NCBI RefSeq assembly: GCF_028769735.1
Contig: NC_088171.1
Span: 66,543,216-66,607,215 of the forward strand
Reading direction: 5' to 3'
Length of the DNA: 64,000 bases
Source: Zonotrichia leucophrys gambelii
Lineage: Eukaryota > Chordata > Aves > Passeriformes > Passerellidae
Shown here: positions 10,752 through 24,979 of the stretch, in pieces
How positions within the stretch are numbered: position 1 is the first letter of the stretch
How the letters are laid out: the number at the start of each line of letters is the position of its first letter
Position numbers and translations under genes: made by a program
The notes under the pieces: generated by a model
Seen by the model: the letters and a program-made list of their open reading frames with translations, nothing else
What the model was told of the DNA's origin: nothing
The model's database searches: none

Positions 10752-13559
10752 TAAGGAGTGACTAGAATAAGATTAGGAAATACATTTCACATAACAATTA
10801 GTGCAGAAATAGTTAATCTGTCAGTCTGTCCAACTATAAATTCTTTGTGGCAGAACAGTGATAATCTTTGTTTTGTACATCATCACATAAAATTTCTTGA
10901 TCCTAACTGGGATCAGTAGATGCTTCTGCTTTATGAATATTAAATACTGAAAGATTTGTGCATGAGCAATGCTGCCTGATAGCTGGCAGGAAAATGAAGC
11001 CAGGAGTTATTCTGTGTGTGCACACTCCTTCCATGTAGTACTTCTATGGATACAAGCAAAATAAATATTAACTGAGGAAATAACTTCAGTCTTTGCAAGA
11101 ATTTGCTTTTCAGCCAGTGCTTCTAGTGGTTACTAATAAGTGGAGTTGGACAAAACAGTTTAAGGCAATATGACTTTTTAAATTAGTTTATTTTAGAAGC
11201 TTGGAAAATGTGGCTTAGCAGCTACGGGCTTTTTCCTTGTATGTTTTAGTGTGTTTTGGAAGTTGAAGGTCAGTGAGAAAGTTCCAGAATGCCATGGGTA
11301 ACTCTCAGAGGTGTTTTCAGGCATATCAAACTGAGCAACAGTCTCAGGTTGAATAAAAGTGTTTCCTCTCTTATAGTTTGACCTCTTCATGTTCCTAAGA
11401 GCTTTGGTGCTTTGGGTGAGGTCCGATGAAATTTCTTAAAATTTGTACTTTTATCTGAACTCAACTCTCGGCCCTCACAGGAACTGGGGTAATGATGACA
11501 AATTGAGCAGTTTCAGTAGGACCTTTCTCCCCATTATCTTTACTGAACTTCCAGAGCCTGCCAAACTAATGATCTGTGGGAGAAATATTCCATGCACCCC
11601 AACAACTTGTGTACTTTTACAGCAAAGATTGAAGGTAGATTATGCTGCCTGAGCTGTAAGGTCCTGCTGCTCACCTGTTTCTGAAATGGCAGAAAATAAT
11701 CATGGGTTTACTGTGAAAGAGAGGAATATTTAAAAGGTGTCAGCCCTCTCATAACAGTTGCTAATACTAAAAAAGTTGTAGCTTCTGCCAACCTAAAGCC
11801 AGAAATATTCAAGAACAGAATGGAGTTATAATACACTTGAGTGACAAAATGCATTACTGAGATGTTCTTCTACAGAAGTCCTTCTCTTTTGCATCCCCAA
11901 CATTTCAGTGGGCTGAACTGCTGTCCTAGAGACTGGTCAGAACTGTGGTTTTGCTATTTCTGTTGTTGATGACACGAGTCAGTCAAGATAAACAGCCCAC
12001 CTAAACACGTTCATTTATTACCTTTTGTGATGTAGCTCTGCAAGGGATTTGTTCTGTTCCTCCTTCCTGAGGTTTTCCTATGTGTCAATCATATTTTTTA
12101 ATTAGGACAGTGAAAATTTTATGGATTTATAGTAAATTAGTGATGTTGTGGTAAACTTATGATCCATGTACTGCTAAATGCAGATCACCCTGGATTGTTC
12201 TTGGAACTGTGAAAATTATGGACTCTGGTCATGACATAAGCATACAAAACATAGATTTAAAGATGGCATTGTTTAAATCTTTCCTAGATGATAAGTAGAC
12301 TAGGAGAGACCCTTTAGAATCTTTGTTACAGTTTATTTCTTCAAATGTTATTAATCTAGAATATAAATGCATTGGGGAGGCCCTTTTGCTTGTGACTGTT
12401 GAAAGCAGTAATGCAAAGATGGGTTTGGGATATGCTTGAATGGGACTGCACTCCAAACGCACTCAGCAAGGAGTGAGAGTTCCTCACTTTTAAAACTCAG
12501 GGATTCAGGGCACGATAGCCAAAACCCTGGATGGTGGATGGAGTGGAATTACAGGAGAAGTTTCAGGGTTTGATTTTTAATTCAGCATGCAGAATCTCAC
12601 ACTGGACAGTTTATTTTTTCAGTTAAGGGTACCTTTTACTTCTTCTCACTCCTGGAAAAGCTCTTTTGGATCATTTGGCTAGGTTTATGCCAGTGGTTGT
12701 TTGTGCAATGCGCAAATTGTTTCCCATCTCTGAATTCGAGTGACAATAGATATTGCTGCCAAAGTATATACATACAACTTAGTCCCCTAAATCTGGCTGC
12801 CCCCTAAATTATAATATATTGAAATTGAGTGTCCTGATGATTTTAAATGTCATTTTTATGTGTGCCAGGACTTTGAGGTATGCCTTGTTCATGTTCCTTC
12901 TTAATTTTGACGCATTTCTACCTCTTAGTATCTTCAAACAGCTACAAATGTCTTGTATGGCACTAATCTTTGTCTCTCTGGCTTTTCTATATTTGGAGGC
13001 CTTCCCATAAGTCCTTTGTGCTATTAAAGAAAAGGGAGTTAGTTGGTTTTGTTTTGTTTCTTTTTAATTTAGTGAAAACTTGAAGCAGAGGAGAGGGTTC
13101 TGTGAAGACATTTTTAGAGGTTTTACTTAAATGTCTTGAAAATAACAGAGGTTCTTACAGCTGCAAATAAGTTCCCCTAATTGTATTGATCATCTTCTCA
13201 CACAATTTTAGCCAAGTGTACAGAGCAAATGAAAAAGTTGCCTCCCTCTTTGGCAAATGAAGTCTCTAAGTCCGCTGCCCAAAGTGACTTCTCTGTGCAT
13301 GAGAAGCAAGAAATTCTTGAGAATCTCAATAAAAGTTACATTTTCCCTTTGATGGGTGGGGGTTGGAAAGGAAAGGGAATGTGTGACCATTCATCACAGC
13401 ACCAGGCTCGTTAGTACCCAGGAACTTTCTACTCTAAATGACAAAGAGCTTCACTGTCACCAAAGAGAAATTGCTGCTGACCTTAGACCTCTTTTTGGAA
13501 AGTAAAATAATGGAGCACAGGAGCAGAGTTTGATATTTGACCGAATTCTACACAATTAT

Positions 13560-14030
13560 CATGCATGTGTATATAATAAAATTAATTCTGTGTCTCTGCA
13601 TTGTAGCCTCAGGCTAGCAGCGTACAATCAGTTTTGTATGTATAATAGATCACAGAGTTGTTCATGAATAATACAAATGCATTGAGCAGATACTAGTGAG
13701 TGAGGATGTTTGTCTTTGCATGGAATCGAAGTGAACATGTAATATTGTGATAATATATATTTGATGAATTCAGGTCTGACTTGCCTTTGCCATAGCCTGC
13801 TAATTCCCCGACAAGGGTTGCCATAATAATTGAGTTTCCAATAACATTATGATTATTTCCACATGATAATTTAATTGTAGGTATTTTTTAATATTGTAAT
13901 AATGTAGATTTGTGATTATTATGCATTTGCATGCAGATTTTCATGGTGTCTTGGAGCACATCCCTACATTTATAACTTAATTTCCTCTATTATTGCATAT
14001 ATATTTTGGGATGAACTCATTAATGCAAAC
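13560..14030. promoter_or_regulatory. Candidate conserved non-coding element
   Basis: A complex AT-rich segment without simple repeats. It is dense in TAAT/ATTA words, with a perfect octamer ATTTGCAT at 13925-13932 inside a longer TGCATTTGCATGCA. No open frame of note. The call rests on texture only; conservation was not tested. Confidence 0.35.
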
Positions 14031-16101
14031 TAAAAAAAAAAAAAGTAGGTCTTTTTGGTCATTTTGCCTTTATTATAAATGGTTGAAAGCTTTGCTCATT
14101 TTTTTAGACCAGCCTAAACAAGTGAATAAACAAAAGACAACTGTAATTCATGGATGGATTAATTCAAAATAATAATGTAATTACAAATCATGGCAGATTT
14201 GTCTGGGATAATTGGGATGTAGACTGGTACAAATTTTGCTTTACTGAAACAAAGCTTGTTTAAATGAATCACCAAGTTTAGTAGAGGCTGTTTTCCATTC
14301 TTCCAATTCCCCAATATAACATGATGGCAAAGTAACGCTGGCTCAAAAATTGTGGATGCCTGTGCAAATGCATATAACAACATGGAACCTGGAACTTCTG
14401 TACCTACCTAGATATTATTTTGTCAAGCAAAATGACCAGTAAGAATATAATTCCAAATACAGAGTCATAACACCAGCAGGGATTTCAATCAGTTAATTTC
14501 TCCACTCTGGAAAGAGGTTGGTTGCTTGTTTTACAACAACCTTCAAACTGTGTTAGAAAACCTGGCCTGAAACTTAGTGGGACAAAGGGAAATAGAATTA
14601 AACTTTGTTCCCATTATTGGAGCAGACATTTGTGCAATCCTGTGAGCATTCTGCCTCAAATAGGAGAGCTCTCTTCCAGACCTATCAGAAATTCAAAGAA
14701 AATGAGTAGGAAATGTCTTTAGCTAAATATATCTGTTTTGAAAAGAAACTTCCCAGAGAAAATGACCTGGGCTCTGGGTGTTGCTTGTTTTTCTGGTACA
14801 TGTAGCTGTAGGACTGTCCTCTTCTTATCTGTAAAATCTCAGCTCTGCAAATTGAACTGGGGTCACAGCAGGGTTCTTGGTCTCTTTCAGGTTATGCATA
14901 GCTAATATGTTCATTTTCCGTTACTTGCATGGTAGGAACATGCAGCAGGAACTAGGAGAACGGGCCTGTTCCAAAACTTCATAAATGAAAGTTTAAAACT
15001 AGGTGCTGGAATATCTAATTTTCTGCTCTCCCTTCACGTTGCCCTTTAGTGCACATCAATGCTACTGTTTCCAGTGTGGTTTGGTGCCTGCTTTCTCCTT
15101 TCAAACTCCTCTAAATTATTCCTCTCAATTAACCACAGACAAGACACAATGAGATTAAGTCCCTCTCTTTCATCTTTCCTTGCTCTGTGGACCTAAGTGT
15201 TGAACAGAAAAGCTGATGCCTGATTTAGGCAATGAGGAGAAAAGTCATGATTCTGCAGTACAAGAAGGTCTCTGTGCTTTGCAGCAGAACAACCACTTGT
15301 ATAGGTAAATTAGATTATATCCTGAAACCCATTAAGGCTTTTTTAAATTCCATGTCTCACTAAGAAGTACCTGGCTGGTAACTGGCTTCTCTTGAAGCTG
15401 TAAAAGTATCAAAACATGAAAGCAGTCCCATTGACAGAAGTTTATAAATCTAAACCCATGCTTTGGTGAGACCAAGAGATACTTCAAAACAAGATCTGAG
15501 AGGTCAGTTTATCTGTTATTTTGTTTTATAATGGCCTACCAACATAAAATTAAGGATGTCTTTTACCCTGTGGCCTTAGATCTAAACATTATCTCAGGTG
15601 TTTTCATACATGAAATACCATGGAATATGAACATATCATTCTCTCCATAAGTCTTAGATGCATGTTATAATTCTTGCTTGTTGTGAAGAAATTCGACATT
15701 GTGCCAGATAACAAATTATTTAGAATTGGATGACTGTCTTCATTACTATATGTTTCTGATGTTACTTACATAGGTGGGTGTACATAAAATTAGAAGAAAT
15801 CCTGTTGAAAAACACTGATTTGTGTCATTTTCATGAGCAATTTTCTCTGATGAAAGAAACTGATACTAAACATTTATAATGCAGAGTATGTATCTGCCCT
15901 GGCCTCTCAACCCTTTGAGCAACACAGAGGCTAGGACTGAAAGAGCATAGGTCCTTTTCTACCTTCACCTGATGGGTTTTGAACTTAAGCCACTCATTTG
16001 CTCAGAGATGTCAGAATTGCTCTAATATTTTAAATTGGGGGAAGTGAAGTGGGGTCCCTCAGTCTTTCCTATTTGTGCTGCTTCCCACTAAGTAAAAAAA
16101 G

Positions 16102-16155
16102 TTGAATGAACTTTAAGGTCCTTTCCAACTGAAACCATTCTATACTTCTGTGTCC
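16102..16155 (+). mobile_element. CR1 LINE 3'-terminal fragment, plus orientation
   Basis: The segment reads like the extreme 3' end of avian CR1: a TTTAAGGTCC-type block, CCTTTCCAACT, AAACCATTCTAT, then a decayed ATTCTATG-type tail (acttctgtgt). Only about 55 bp is recognisable. This is a heavily 5'-truncated and mutated old insertion. Confidence 0.72.
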
Positions 16156-17193
16156 CTTACTTTGGTCACAATGTATGACAAAGAAACATTTAATTTCAGG
16201 TCACTTGGAAGAAAGACTTCTTTTTACACAAAATCATTTGCTGTTGCTGCTTTGCTCCTTCAGTTGAATGAGAAAAAAACCCAACAAAACACCTTCAGTT
16301 TTCTTGCAGTAATTTTTTTCCATTTGTAGTTATCTCTGAAGCAGTGGGACTATGACATTTCTGCGTGAGGCAGGGATGTTTTTTTTCTTGTGCACAGACC
16401 AGCATTTCCCAGTTTATTCTTAAGAAAAGCATTCCTCAAAAATAAGGAGGTATTTATGTATTGCCCATCTTCTCTATTGCTTGAAAAATGCATGATTCAT
16501 GGCCACTGGTTGTTCTTCTCATAGTGGAGAGGGTTTATTGGCCATAATCCTGGAAGTCTGGGAGTCCCCTGTGTGTCAAATGATCACTGATTGTATTGGA
16601 AAAGGATGGCTCAGTGACAGCAGGCAGCCCCTGGGCAGAGAGACGTGTCCCTTGTCCCTGAGCAATAACCTGTATGGATGATTGAGACTTGTTGATAGAC
16701 CTCCATGAAGTCTCACCTAGTAGTCAGGGCTTAGCAGTGTCTAGCTAGTGAAGGATCCCTCAGTACAGGATGCTTGAACTTGATTTGTTGCTCTCATCAA
16801 GGAGGGCATAAAGGTAGGCAAGAACTGAACATGCCTTGAGGCCCAGGCAGATGCAGTTGTACCACAGCCTCTGTCTTACTGGAGAGAGAGAGGAGGAAAG
16901 AAAAGGCTGCTAAATTTACAGAATATAGTTATTGACTAATTTCTTCATCAGCAAGAGCAGTAAGAAATCAGTGAGGTCTCTCCTGAGAGATCACTGGTGT
17001 CACCTCACATGTCCTCAGGGTGTCAAATGGTATAAAACACTCACTTTGAAAGTACTGCACTGTGATAAGCTTCAACTCCCAAGGGGTGCATTGTGTGTAC
17101 ATTTTGTTATATGTAATGACACACTGAAAGGGCAGTGAAGCTGTTAAGGGAATGCTGCATGTCTAAAAAGAACTTATTCTTCTTTCAACCAAT

Positions 17194-17212
17194 AAAAGAA
17201 AGAAAGAAAGAG
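17194..17212. repeat. (GAAA)n microsatellite
   Basis: Four AAAG units lie in an A-rich setting. Confidence 0.85.
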
Positions 17213-18969
17213 TATTTCAAAAAAGCAATCAAAATAATATCATTCAAATGCAGGAAATTATAAAATACTAGAGAGAATTCACCTTTGGATGAAGAAATTT
17301 AAAACATGAGACCTTCTCTGTAATATAAATGCTTCAAATTGGACCATTTTCCAGGCAAAGCAAGAAACTTCTGCAAAAACCTTTAAAAATAGTTGATATA
17401 TGTACAAAATTTTAAAGCTGACACAACCAGCATAATGGCAGCAATTATTTAAAACAGTAGATTTGAAGAATAAAGAACAAATTGCAGTAATTTCATGTAG
17501 TCATTCCAGACAATGTATAGAGATTGTGAGTTTCAACAAGACCAAAGTTGGATGTGAGACTCTGGGAATTTCTCAGCAAAGGTGATTTTGTAGAAAAACT
17601 GTTCAGTGCATATAAAAAATACCCCTAGAGGTGACTACAATGCTAACAACAATATTTTGAAATGAAGCTAAAAAAGACTCATGTTCCCTTCAGCATAATT
17701 CCACGTGGACACATTCAAGAATTCTGTATGGCCTCAGTGTACCAGGGCCCATTTTCCAGCAGAAATACTTCTGCCTACAAAATACATGGAAATGTATGTG
17801 AATGTTTTCATGTATTTTGAAGGCAAAAGAAGTTGCCCTCCTTAAACCTGACACAGAACAAATCTGACTATAGGAAATTTCAGTCAGCAAAACGACAGAA
17901 CAATTGGGCAAATGCATTCCTGATGAACTTTAAATGTGGAATTATAATTGGACAAATAATTCATTTTATATCATTCAGAAATAAACAAAGACTCGTAAAA
18001 AATAGAAAAGTGAATTGGATGGAATTGGGCAGTTTTATCTACTATTACTTCAGAACTAACCATCAATCACTGTCAGTTAATTATCATTAAGATTGCACAA
18101 AAAAAGGCCCCTGTGGGAGTTGGATAGGCTGTGAGTTTCATTCTTTCATTAAAAACAAGACAAACAATATAAGCCTTGTTTGAATTTTTGGGTTTATTTG
18201 TTTTGTTTTATTTGGTTTGTTTTGTTTTTATTCATTTGGATCTTTTTGTATTCAAAGAAATGATGTGAAAAGGTGAATATTGAATAATTGGTCTGAGAGT
18301 TACCATATGGATTGCAGAAGCAAGGAAATAGAACAAGGGATTCGAAATTAAAGATGTTATTTGTCAGGAAAAGTTTAAAGATTTTTAATTTCTTTCTTTT
18401 TTGTTCCTTACAAAATTAAATTGTCTTTCTAAGTAGGAAAACTTGCTGGATTTTTTTTTTAAATGCTTGCTTTTTAATTAATTGTACAATTTTTAAGTCC
18501 CTAGGGTTTATACACCCAGTTTGTAAACCTTCTTTTTAAAAAAAGAGTCTGAAAACTAAAGTTGTGTGACTCCAAAAATTTATTCTTTAGCAGAATGCAA
18601 ACCACTGTGAAACCCCATAAAGATACAAGCCAAAGAAATTTTTGCAGCTTACGAACTGATCTGTGAGGCTCACAGCACGTAGCTAAGGACAGAAGCAGGG
18701 ATGCAGCTGTGGGCAGGAGCAGCTGCTGCTGTTTCCAGGGTGCATCCCTGCCCTGCTGGGGAGCCACTCACACTCTGAAAAGTGCCAAGGTTTATCGGCA
18801 GTGCTCACCAGCATCACAAACAGAGCTGGTGCCCGTGCTCTGTGCAGTTCCTGCCCGGGATATAACTCTGGTTCTGTCAGCTGCTGCTTGCTCAGCCCCA
18901 GGATCACAAGGCTCTCCTTGCCAGGCACTCCCTGCAGAAGGAGGCTATAGAGATTAAACTAAGCTAAAG

Positions 18970-19152
18970 TGTGATTTTATTTAGTTATATAAATGTATAT
19001 AACTGTAATCTTTAGATAACATATTATAATTATATTTTACTATAAAACATTAAAGTTATAAATTATGTATTTGTTTATAAAGGTCTTATACATTTCTATA
19101 GCTATATAAATCAATACAAATTTATATAAATCTATATAACTAAACTAACACA
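18970..19152. repeat. AT-rich block bounded by ~32-bp inverted repeats
   Basis: The left arm, 18970-19002, contains TTTAGTTATATAAAT. The reverse complement of the right arm, 19121-19152, contains TTTAGTTATATAGAT; both arms begin TGTG and end in TATATAA. The ~120 bp between them is almost pure A/T. It could be a MITE-like element or a locally expanded TATATAAAT family. No clear target-site duplication is visible. Confidence 0.5.
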
Positions 19153-22100
19153 CAATTTCCAGATCTTTGAGTATCTGCTTATCATGGTAAAATATTTGTT
19201 TTATAGGATGAATTGTTTGTCTGTTTGTTAGGATTTCAGTTTGGTTTTCTAAGCGAGGCTTCCTTGTTGACTTTTTTTCCTCTCAAATGACAGAAGAGCC
19301 TTATGAGCAAAAAGGATTTAAAGTCTGGAGCCTTCAGGGCCAAAGGCCTCTCAGTTCAGCAAAAGAATAATTAAAAAGCTCAAACCCTTGCACTTGGAAT
19401 TAACCAGGTATTTGGTTGGTTACTCAAATAAACCTCAGAGCTAGAGATGTAAATGTAAATGTTCCCACACAGATGTCAAAGAGGAAAAAGGCCTGTAAAT
19501 GACACAATTTGAAACCAAAATGAAGTCTTTAGCACTGCTGAGCAATGGTTTCTAATGAGGACAAGTGACAGACTCAAATTAGAGCAGAGCTGTCCCATTT
19601 AGGGCTCTTCAGGCTGAATGCAGCCCATCACGACAATTCATCTGCTCCTTGTCGACCCCTTCCTCTTGGGAAAGCCTCTTTTCCCATACCCAAACTGCAG
19701 GCCATACTTAGGGAGTGATGGTCAGCCAGATGGACACAAAACAGAGACCCATGTTTGGATCAGTCCAAACAGTCCAGGAAACTCACATTGGCCATGCATC
19801 CCATTGTATTTTACTGGATATATTCTGATGTGTCAGGAGAGGTTATGCTTTGGCATAAAAGCACAGCAAGTTTGTTTCTATTCTCCTATCTTTTCTCCAC
19901 CATGTGTGGAGTTTCAAGCCTCTTATTTAGCCATTGGAGAAGGAAGATCCTCCAGTGCCAATTTTCTTTTGCAAGGTTGGGTCAATGTTAGCATGTCTGT
20001 AAACTAGTAGAAAGGGGAATTAGGCTATAGCAGAAAGGGACAGTGGATCTTGAAAGAAAACTAAGATGGAAACCCTAACCTCTTCTAATTTACATATGGT
20101 GACATTTTGCAGAAATATTGTAACATTAGCAGTGGCATAATGAAATTCTGCCTATCAGCCGTGGAAGGAATAATGTTACTGTAAAGGTAACCTGTCCGCA
20201 GTTTGTTATCAAGAAAATATTCATGGCAAGAAACATACATTTACCAATGAGTGTTAAGAATAGTAGTTTTCCCTTATAGTTTTTCCTCGTGGGCTATCCA
20301 TCTTCCCCTCCAGATTTACTGCATGATCACTCCCTTTACATGCTAATTATATGCTGCTCTGGTGAATTTGTTAGTAGTGACACTTTGGGCACCCAGTGGG
20401 ACTGCAACTCATTATGTGGCAATGTCCAGATATATCAGATATTATTAGCTGTCATTAATCTGCTGTGGAAGCATTGAGTGCACAGCCAGGAGAGAGACCA
20501 GGAAATAGAGCAAAAATGAAGTCTGCAGCCACCCTGGCCCCCAGAAGGTCAGAGGGCAAATCAGCAGGGGAGAAGAATACACCTTAAAATGGCCAGTGCT
20601 TAGCAGCAGATTTTTAACCCATTATAAGCCAGCATTCCTTACAAGAGAAAAGGCAAAAAGAAACTATACTGTTTATGTGGTCTGTCTGGCTATGCCTTAT
20701 TGGAGGAAACAGGAATACAGCATCTCAAACTGTCTTTTTTATAAACTGTTTTGTAAACTGAATCAAAGCAATAAAAGTGTGTGAATTTGAAGAGTGAGCA
20801 ACACACAGTGTCCATCTGAATGTGGACAGCACTCAGGCATAAAGCTTTGAAATTAGGCACATGTAACTTGGAATAGGATTAGTCCTGCCCCTCCATTTGA
20901 AGGTTGTATTTTATAGAACTGGACCAGACAGTACAGAAAATGCTGCAGAAATGAAGAGAATGCTCTTAATGTCCATCCAGTCCTGTAATTTGCCTTTGTA
21001 AAGGGTTTGCCTCTAGACTGCGAATTCTGCGCTGATCAGCCTCTGCTATGCAGCTTAAAAACACAAATCAAAATAGATTGCATTTTTGCTATCAATTCTG
21101 AAAACTAGTCACACATAAGAGTTATGCTTATCTGTGTTTGTGCAGAATTTATTACATCTGTTTGGAGTGCAGAAAAAAGAGCTGAAGAAACATTCTTCCC
21201 AGAAAAATCCACAGTCTTTCCAATCTCCAAGATGACTTGAAGAGTTCTGTCCAGGATTGTAAGAAGAAGCATTTTCTTTCTTTACATCAGCTACTAAGGC
21301 TGGAAGAAACCAATCAGGCTTTAAGGCAAGTAGAGTCTTCTCTTGTCTGAAATTAAACAAAAACCAGCAAAGTAGAAGTTAGAAATATTTGAGGTTGGTG
21401 GTGATGTATTATCAAGACAATTTTCAGAGCAGGGGGAAGGTATTAGTTTGGTTAGTCTTTGTGCATTGGTAACTTACAGGCACCTTTTGCTACTGCCAAA
21501 GGGCAGCCTGAAAACTCAGGGACCTTAAAATTGAAGGATGAGATAGGGAGACTTAAGATAGGCAAAACTGCATTGTATTGAGGAAAATGAAAATAAACGT
21601 TTGTTTCCAAGATTGCAAGAAACTATGCTCCCTTGTTTAGAAGTTGCAGTGTTTTAGTTAGAAGGCTTATATAAAGACTAGAGGAAAGAAATCACCCCAA
21701 AATTCTTCAATAAATGACAAATGCTTGTTTGGGAAGCTGGAGTGAAGTTCATTTTCCAGTGAGCCACTCATCTGAGTTTCCTGAAGGAATTTGGGAAGTA
21801 CTGGTTTTATTCCCATGTAAGGGGTCTAGTCTAATGCTTCACAATTTTTCACATACTGTGACATTTCTATGCTCTTAATGAGGGTAATAACAGGAAGGAT
21901 AAAGAAGGCCTGATGTTTTATTTATAGAACTGTCTTTACTTAGACAGACTCTGATAAACCCATGCAAAAACAACCACCATGGGCCAGGTTTAAGGCTGTT
22001 TTAAATTCTGCACAATCCCATGAAATAGAAAGCAATGTTAGTATTTGGTTGAATGGCTCCCTTTAAGACTTCCTAAACTAACATTCATGAACTCAGGTTC

Positions 22101-24633
22101 TAAGAAAAGATTTAAAAGTGATTTTGGTGTAATTTCAGGGTTTGCAGAAATACCCTGAAATGCTAGTGTTAGCAATGGGGCAGATGGAAAGTACCCAGGG
22201 AAATAATTAAAAGTTTTATCATTGGTCTTGAACCTTCGCAGTCTTGGCTTTCAGGAGAATTGATTTACATATATGTGAGAACAATGAAATATGAAAGTAG
22301 AGTTACAGTCCAATGGTGTTAATGTGGACAAAAAAAAAATAAAAAGGAATGCTGTATGAACATATTCAATAAGTCATTCATAGTTTCTTTTTTGGTCTTT
22401 TTCTAGTGTTTATGAAATTTTGCACCTATGGCATGGCTTGCCCTTTTTCCAGGGAAGTGGAATAAAAATTCATTCCAGTTTTCTTTTCCTTTGAGTTCTT
22501 TGAATAACTGAATATGAGCTGAATACTGTTTTAGTGGTAGGTTAATGAGTTACAGGTCAGGCTTACCGTGGAAAAACTACAGTCAGCCTCCATGGTTCTG
22601 TTTGCCAAATTTGCACTGATGAAGTTATTATGGCAGGCTCACTTTATTTTTTATTTTCATGAAGGAATATTTCTGTGATTTTCCCATCAAGATTATGCTG
22701 TCTTTTCAGTGCCTGTGTTGCTCCTTAAGTTCCTGCAGGCACTTATTTTCACATTTAACATGACACGCATGAGTAACCCTCTCTCAACTGGTGAAACTAG
22801 TCAGGTGTAAAACTCTGATGAACGCACTCTTTAGGGCTGAGGCCTGAGCAAATTCCGCAGAACACAAAAGTGTGTTACGTTTTGCAGCTCTCTGGATCAT
22901 TTCATATCCCATTGTTTGTAATAAGATGAATAGTTAGGTCTTATCTAGAGAAACCTATATCAGCAATGCTAACAGTTATCTGCACAGCTGTCTTTGATAA
23001 TTATTGTACTGAAAATGGTGTGTTAGATATTAAGTTCAGTCCTTAAAAAGGTGATCGATATTTGTACTCTTTTATATACATACCCAGAATTGTTTTCAAA
23101 GTAAAATCCTAAGAATAAGTTTAAAATTATTGTAAGTAACATAATGGCAGGAGAAGGCCATCATCTTGAATGTGGAGTGTAGAGAGTGCTGGAATGCTCT
23201 TTTCCTTGTGGCTCAGACCCCTAGCAGCAGTTTTACCTTCCTGGACAAGCATGAACCCTTTTAGGAATATTCCACTGCACTTGCTTTTTTTTTTTCATTA
23301 TCTGCTTTGTAAAAGCTAATAATAGTTAGAGATTTATAGTGTTTAAAGTGTGCACAGTTAGTTGAAATTAAGACTATATTCATCTTCCTGAAAGTTAAAA
23401 TCAGTATCAGCTCTGAACTAATATATTTTATTTGCCCAGGAATTGCTTAGCCTGTGAGCCATTAGATCAGAGGCTGTGGAAGAGCCTTTCCTCCCAAATT
23501 TTTAGGATCATGACATGAACATCTGATTCTGCAACTCCTTTGCAAATGTCTGCAAATGGCAGGGCTCTGTCATAATTCTTCTCTTACCTCATGCAGCACT
23601 TTATAGCAGCACTGACTGCACAGTAAGTGGTCAAGTGTAATAAATTACCCCATCTCAGGTTAGGGGCAATTGATGCCTGGGATGATTAACTGTTTTTGTG
23701 ATGTTTGCTAGGAAAAACTGTAAGGAGAAATTAGTCGAAGTTGAGAGTCACTGCAGTTTTCTGATATACCTGATCATTTACTCATTATTATGACAATCAT
23801 TCATTTAGGTGATTTAGGCTCTTGCAGATTGAGGTACTGGTTAGCCTGACTGAAGAGGGGTGGATCTTACCTGAAATTAGGGCTGTGAATTGTCATTAAC
23901 ATTTTATTTTAAAGGATTCTGGTGCCACTGAGACAGGAACAAGAAAATGCAATCAGAGCAGCGATGCAACCACCAAAGCTCAGGACAATATTCAAGACTG
24001 TTCCTTGAAAAAAGCGAAAGATTTTCACTATATTTTCCAAAGTCACAGATGTTTTTTTATAATTGCCAGTCCTTGTATTTTGTTAGCACCAAAAGAATGG
24101 AAATCAGAGCCCTCTTGCTGTTCTTCTATGTAGAAAAAAAAAGGTAGGACTGTTTTGAACCACAGAAAAATAATATTTAAATGGATAAAGCAGATTAAAG
24201 AGACTGTTTAAAGTGTGTAGAACTATGAACATTTGAGAATTCATGATTTGCTGCCAAAAATCATTGCAGAAATTGTGTTGCACATGTCTGTGCATGTGTC
24301 TGTGTGTTTATATGTGCTGAAAATATATATCACTGGATCAAGAGTGAATAACAATTTCATAAGCCTCTACCAGACAGTTGTAACTGTTCCTTTCAGATAA
24401 GAACAAATTATTTCACAACCAAATATGGATAAAACAGATCTTAAATTCATTTTGATTTCTTCTAGTGAGGGGTTACATTATGCAGTACCAAAACATAATA
24501 ATTTCCTAGATTTATTGTAATATGTTTTTAAACACATCAGGTGTTTACTGAGGTTTTGTTTCCTTAGAAGCACTGTGGCTATGCATTCAACTTTTGAACC
24601 TTGTTCTGCAATGTTGTAGAACCAACTGCCTCT

Positions 24634-24666
24634 GGAAAAAGAAAAAAAAGAAACAAACAAACAAAA
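24634..24666. repeat. A-rich / (CAAA)n tract
   Basis: Mixed A runs with G interruptions pass into CAAA units. Open stretches on both strands across it are low-complexity artefacts. Confidence 0.85.
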
Positions 24667-24979
24667 TCCCCCAAAGCAGCAACAGACTAACAAACACAAA
24701 CCAGAAACTCCAAAATAAACAAAGAAAAAACACTGCTGAAATATTGTTAGGAGAAAAAGATTTAGAGGTTTGCAGGAATTGTTCCATTCCTCTTAACAAA
24801 GCCAAGGTTCGGCTCTGGTGGTCCGGTCCTGGATCTAGCATAATCCTGTGTTAGGTGGGTACCTCCTCTGAATGTGTTAAAGATCTTAGTGATCTCTCTC
24901 ACTCTCTTCCTTCTCTGTGCACCCAAACCTACCCTTGTTTTGACGGCCTCCCCTTTTGAACAGCTTTATATGATTGCTT

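Larger units (their letters stand above)
8413..16101. other. Possible long 3' UTR, then intergenic DNA
   Basis: Up to about 11.06 kb may be 3' UTR of the C1orf216-like gene if the AATAAA at 11060 is used. No coding stretch longer than about 100 codons and no recognisable repeat except the 22-bp duplication. The candidate element at 13.56-14.03 kb lies here. Confidence 0.5.

Noticed and set aside
19618..20007. 129-codon plus-strand open frame
   Set aside because: No family resemblance and another frame of the same strand is also open over the same bases, which argues against coding constraint.
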